In this document: piece by piece, positions 6,167 through 7,149 of the stretch
Numbering within the stretch: the first letter of the stretch is position 1
Layout of the letters: every line of letters starts with the position of its first letter
From: Thermotogaceae bacterium
GTDB taxonomy: Bacteria > Thermotogota > Thermotogae > B21-G9 > HyVt-16
NCBI GenBank assembly: GCA_011043375.1
Contig: DQYP01000280.1
Span: 1-7,149, forward strand
Reading direction: 5' to 3'
Length of the DNA: 7,149 nt
Translations under genes and position numbers: made by a program
The notes under the pieces: generated by a model
Seen by the model: only the letters and a program-made list of their open reading frames with translations
Database searches by the model: none
What the model was told of the DNA's origin: nothing

Positions 6167-6723
6167 GAGAAGAATACCTGTTAAATGCTGAACAATTATT
6201 AGATGATCTCATAACCGAGCTAAAAAAAATCAAAACAGCAGCAGAGCAGTTAAACGAAGCTAAAGAAATTGTGTCTCTGGTAACTTCGTCCACAGAAAAA
6301 GTATCGCTTGACACAGCTAAAATATTGGAATCAGCGTCAAAGATTCTCCAAAAGATCGAAGAAGCGAAAATTAAAGAGCAGTATGACCTCGTTCAAAAAG
6401 AAATAGAAGAGTTTTCAGCTTACGCTAAAAAAATGTTACCGGTAATCGAAAGCAGTACATCTACAATCACAAACACCCTGAATGATTTCAGCTCTGATAT
6501 AAAGCGGAATTTCGAAAAATCAACTAAAGAATTGTCAGCTCGATTGGATAATCTTGAAAGTGAAGTCACTAAAGTTATAAAAGACCAGACCAAAGCACTT
6601 TTAGCGAGAACCGATGAAATTCACAGCGTACAATCAAACAAGTTCAAAAAAAGCCTCTTTATCCCGTTTGGAATTGTAATAATAATCCAAATCATATCGC
6701 TCATAATTCTTCTGGCAAAATGA
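6163..6723 (+). CDS. Tail-anchored coiled-coil membrane protein, partner of the helicase
   Basis: I do not recognise a family for this 186-residue protein. Residues 1-160 are charged and almost wholly helical, rich in Lys, Glu, Ser, Leu and Ile, with heptad-like spacing and no Cys or Trp, so a coiled coil is likely. Residues 165-185 form one hydrophobic helix at the very C-terminus, preceded by basic KFKK and followed by a single Lys. There is no N-terminal signal, so the coiled coil probably faces the cytoplasm from a tail anchor. The ATG overlaps the helicase stop (ATGA), with GGAGGGG at 6152-6158 inside the upstream gene, so translation is probably coupled and the products kept in ratio. 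It might tether the nuclease-helicase to the membrane, or act as a sensor or effector there; all of these are inferences. Confidence 0.82.
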   Translation: MREEYLLNAEQLLDDLITELKKIKTAAEQLNEAKEIVSLVTSSTEKVSLDTAKILESASKILQKIEEAKIKEQYDLVQKEIEEFSAYAKKMLPVIESSTSTITNTLNDFSSDIKRNFEKSTKELSARLDNLESEVTKVIKDQTKALLARTDEIHSVQSNKFKKSLFIPFGIVIIIQIISLIILLAK

Positions 6724-6784
6724 AAATTCAGTTATTTCCAACATTGCATCGAAAAACGCCACGAATTACCACTATTTTACATAT

Positions 6785-7088
6785 AAAGTGTAAATGTATA
6801 CTTGAAAGCCACCAGATAACTCCTGTTGGAAAATCCTTTCCTTGAATCTCTCCAGGCCTATCGAGGGACAAATCCTTAATTCCTGATTGCGCAAAAATCC
6901 TCCTTTGGCTGTGATTATTGAATCCATAGCTTCTGATTAAACTTCTAAATCGATAAATCTAAAAGTGTAAATGTATCGTTTGAAACAATCAAAGTCAATC
7001 AGAATAATCCATAGAAAAATGGAAAATCATACAAAACATTATGTGCAATCCGGGAGATCATAAGTCATAGCAGAAAAGTGTAAATGTA
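6785..7088 (+). repeat. Three direct copies of AAAGTGTAAATGTA
   Basis: Exact 14-mers lie at 6785-6798, 6962-6975 and 7075-7088; the first two share a further T. All are followed within a few bases by TTGAAA or the related CTGAAT. Spacing is uneven (177 and 113 nt), so this is not a tandem or CRISPR array. Placement ahead of a gene start suggests regulatory binding sites or an interspersed repeat. Confidence 0.75.
6980..7008 (+). promoter_or_regulatory. Possible promoter for the gene at 7121
   Basis: TTGAAA (6980-6985) and AATAAT (7003-7008) are separated by 17 nt, each one or two bases from consensus. The second AAAGTGTAAATGTAT copy ends just 3 nt before the -35 and the third would lie in the roughly 105-nt leader, so the repeats could regulate this gene. 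Confidence 0.4.
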
Positions 7089-7120
7089 ATACCTGAATTC
7101 AAAGGAAAGGAGGTGAAATT

Positions 7121-7149
7121 ATGGCTAATGAATATTACGACAAATTCAA
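7121..7149 (+). CDS. Start of an unidentified gene, cut by the window end
   Basis: An ATG at 7121 follows a very strong ribosome binding site (AAAGGAGGTG, 7107-7116). The nine complete codons read MANEYYDKF and stay open to the edge. Too little is visible to name a family. Its long upstream region and separate promoter candidate suggest it is not part of the helicase operon, though no terminator clearly divides them. Confidence 0.7.

Larger units (their letters stand above)
6724..7120. other. 397-nt non-coding region with three spaced repeat elements
   Basis: No credible gene lies between the coiled-coil gene and the start at 7121, and no intrinsic terminator is evident after 6723. The recognisable content is three AAAGTGTAAATGTA copies, a TTTACA/TGTAAA inverted repeat around the first copy (6776-6794), and a possible promoter for the last gene. 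I see nothing in 6804-6960. Confidence 0.6.

Noticed and set aside
6972..7064. A 30-codon open frame starting within the second AAAGTGTAAATGTA copy
   Set aside because: There is no Shine-Dalgarno sequence, the composition is unremarkable, and the start codon belongs to the repeat.
6785..7088. The three AAAGTGTAAATGTA copies as a second CRISPR array
   Set aside because: The repeat is only 14 nt and the gaps (163 and 99 nt) are too long and too unequal.

Overview
The window looks like accessory DNA from a bacterium, probably a member of the Thermotogota, with Kosmotoga/Mesotoga relatives a reasonable guess. This is inference. The supporting signs are a 30-nt CRISPR repeat ending in GGTATGGAAAC (the same ending as the Thermotoga maritima repeat, from memory), an archaeal/Thermotogae-type AAA ATPase with a C-terminal DUF234-like nuclease fold, AGA/AGG-rich arginine usage, GTG and TTG starts behind Shine-Dalgarno sites, and AT-rich promoters with bacterial -10 boxes. 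No rRNA, tRNA or housekeeping gene is present to settle the taxonomy.

Layout. Positions 1-480 hold a short CRISPR array (about four repeats, both end copies degenerate, no cas genes in view). It is bracketed by two copies of a ~50-nt sequence, the second of which runs into the promoter of the first gene. That promoter overlaps two related palindromes that look like operators. Positions 489-1880 encode the solitary ATPase/nuclease-fold protein. Positions 1881-2461 are non-coding but structured: four tandem mini-hairpins whose stems covary, several copies of an ACTCGGTTCTT element, and sequence that is an inverted copy of the stretch just left of the ATPase gene. The ATPase gene is therefore framed by inverted repeats of one family.

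Positions 2462-6723 are a two-gene operon with a 4-nt ATGA overlap. The first gene encodes a 1234-residue fusion of a Vsr/DUF559-like PD-(D/E)XK nuclease domain with a RecQ-family helicase that lacks the usual zinc-binding cysteines. The second encodes a 186-residue coiled-coil protein with one C-terminal membrane helix (tail-anchored). A nuclease-helicase paired with a membrane-anchored coiled coil, next to a CRISPR array in repeat-rich DNA, makes this pair a candidate defence system; that function is inferred, not shown. Positions 6724-7120 are non-coding and carry three copies of an AAAGTGTAAATGTA element. A new gene with a strong ribosome binding site starts at 7121 and runs off the window.

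The ATPase and the helicase operon appear to be separate transcription units on the same strand, each with its own recognisable -10 box.
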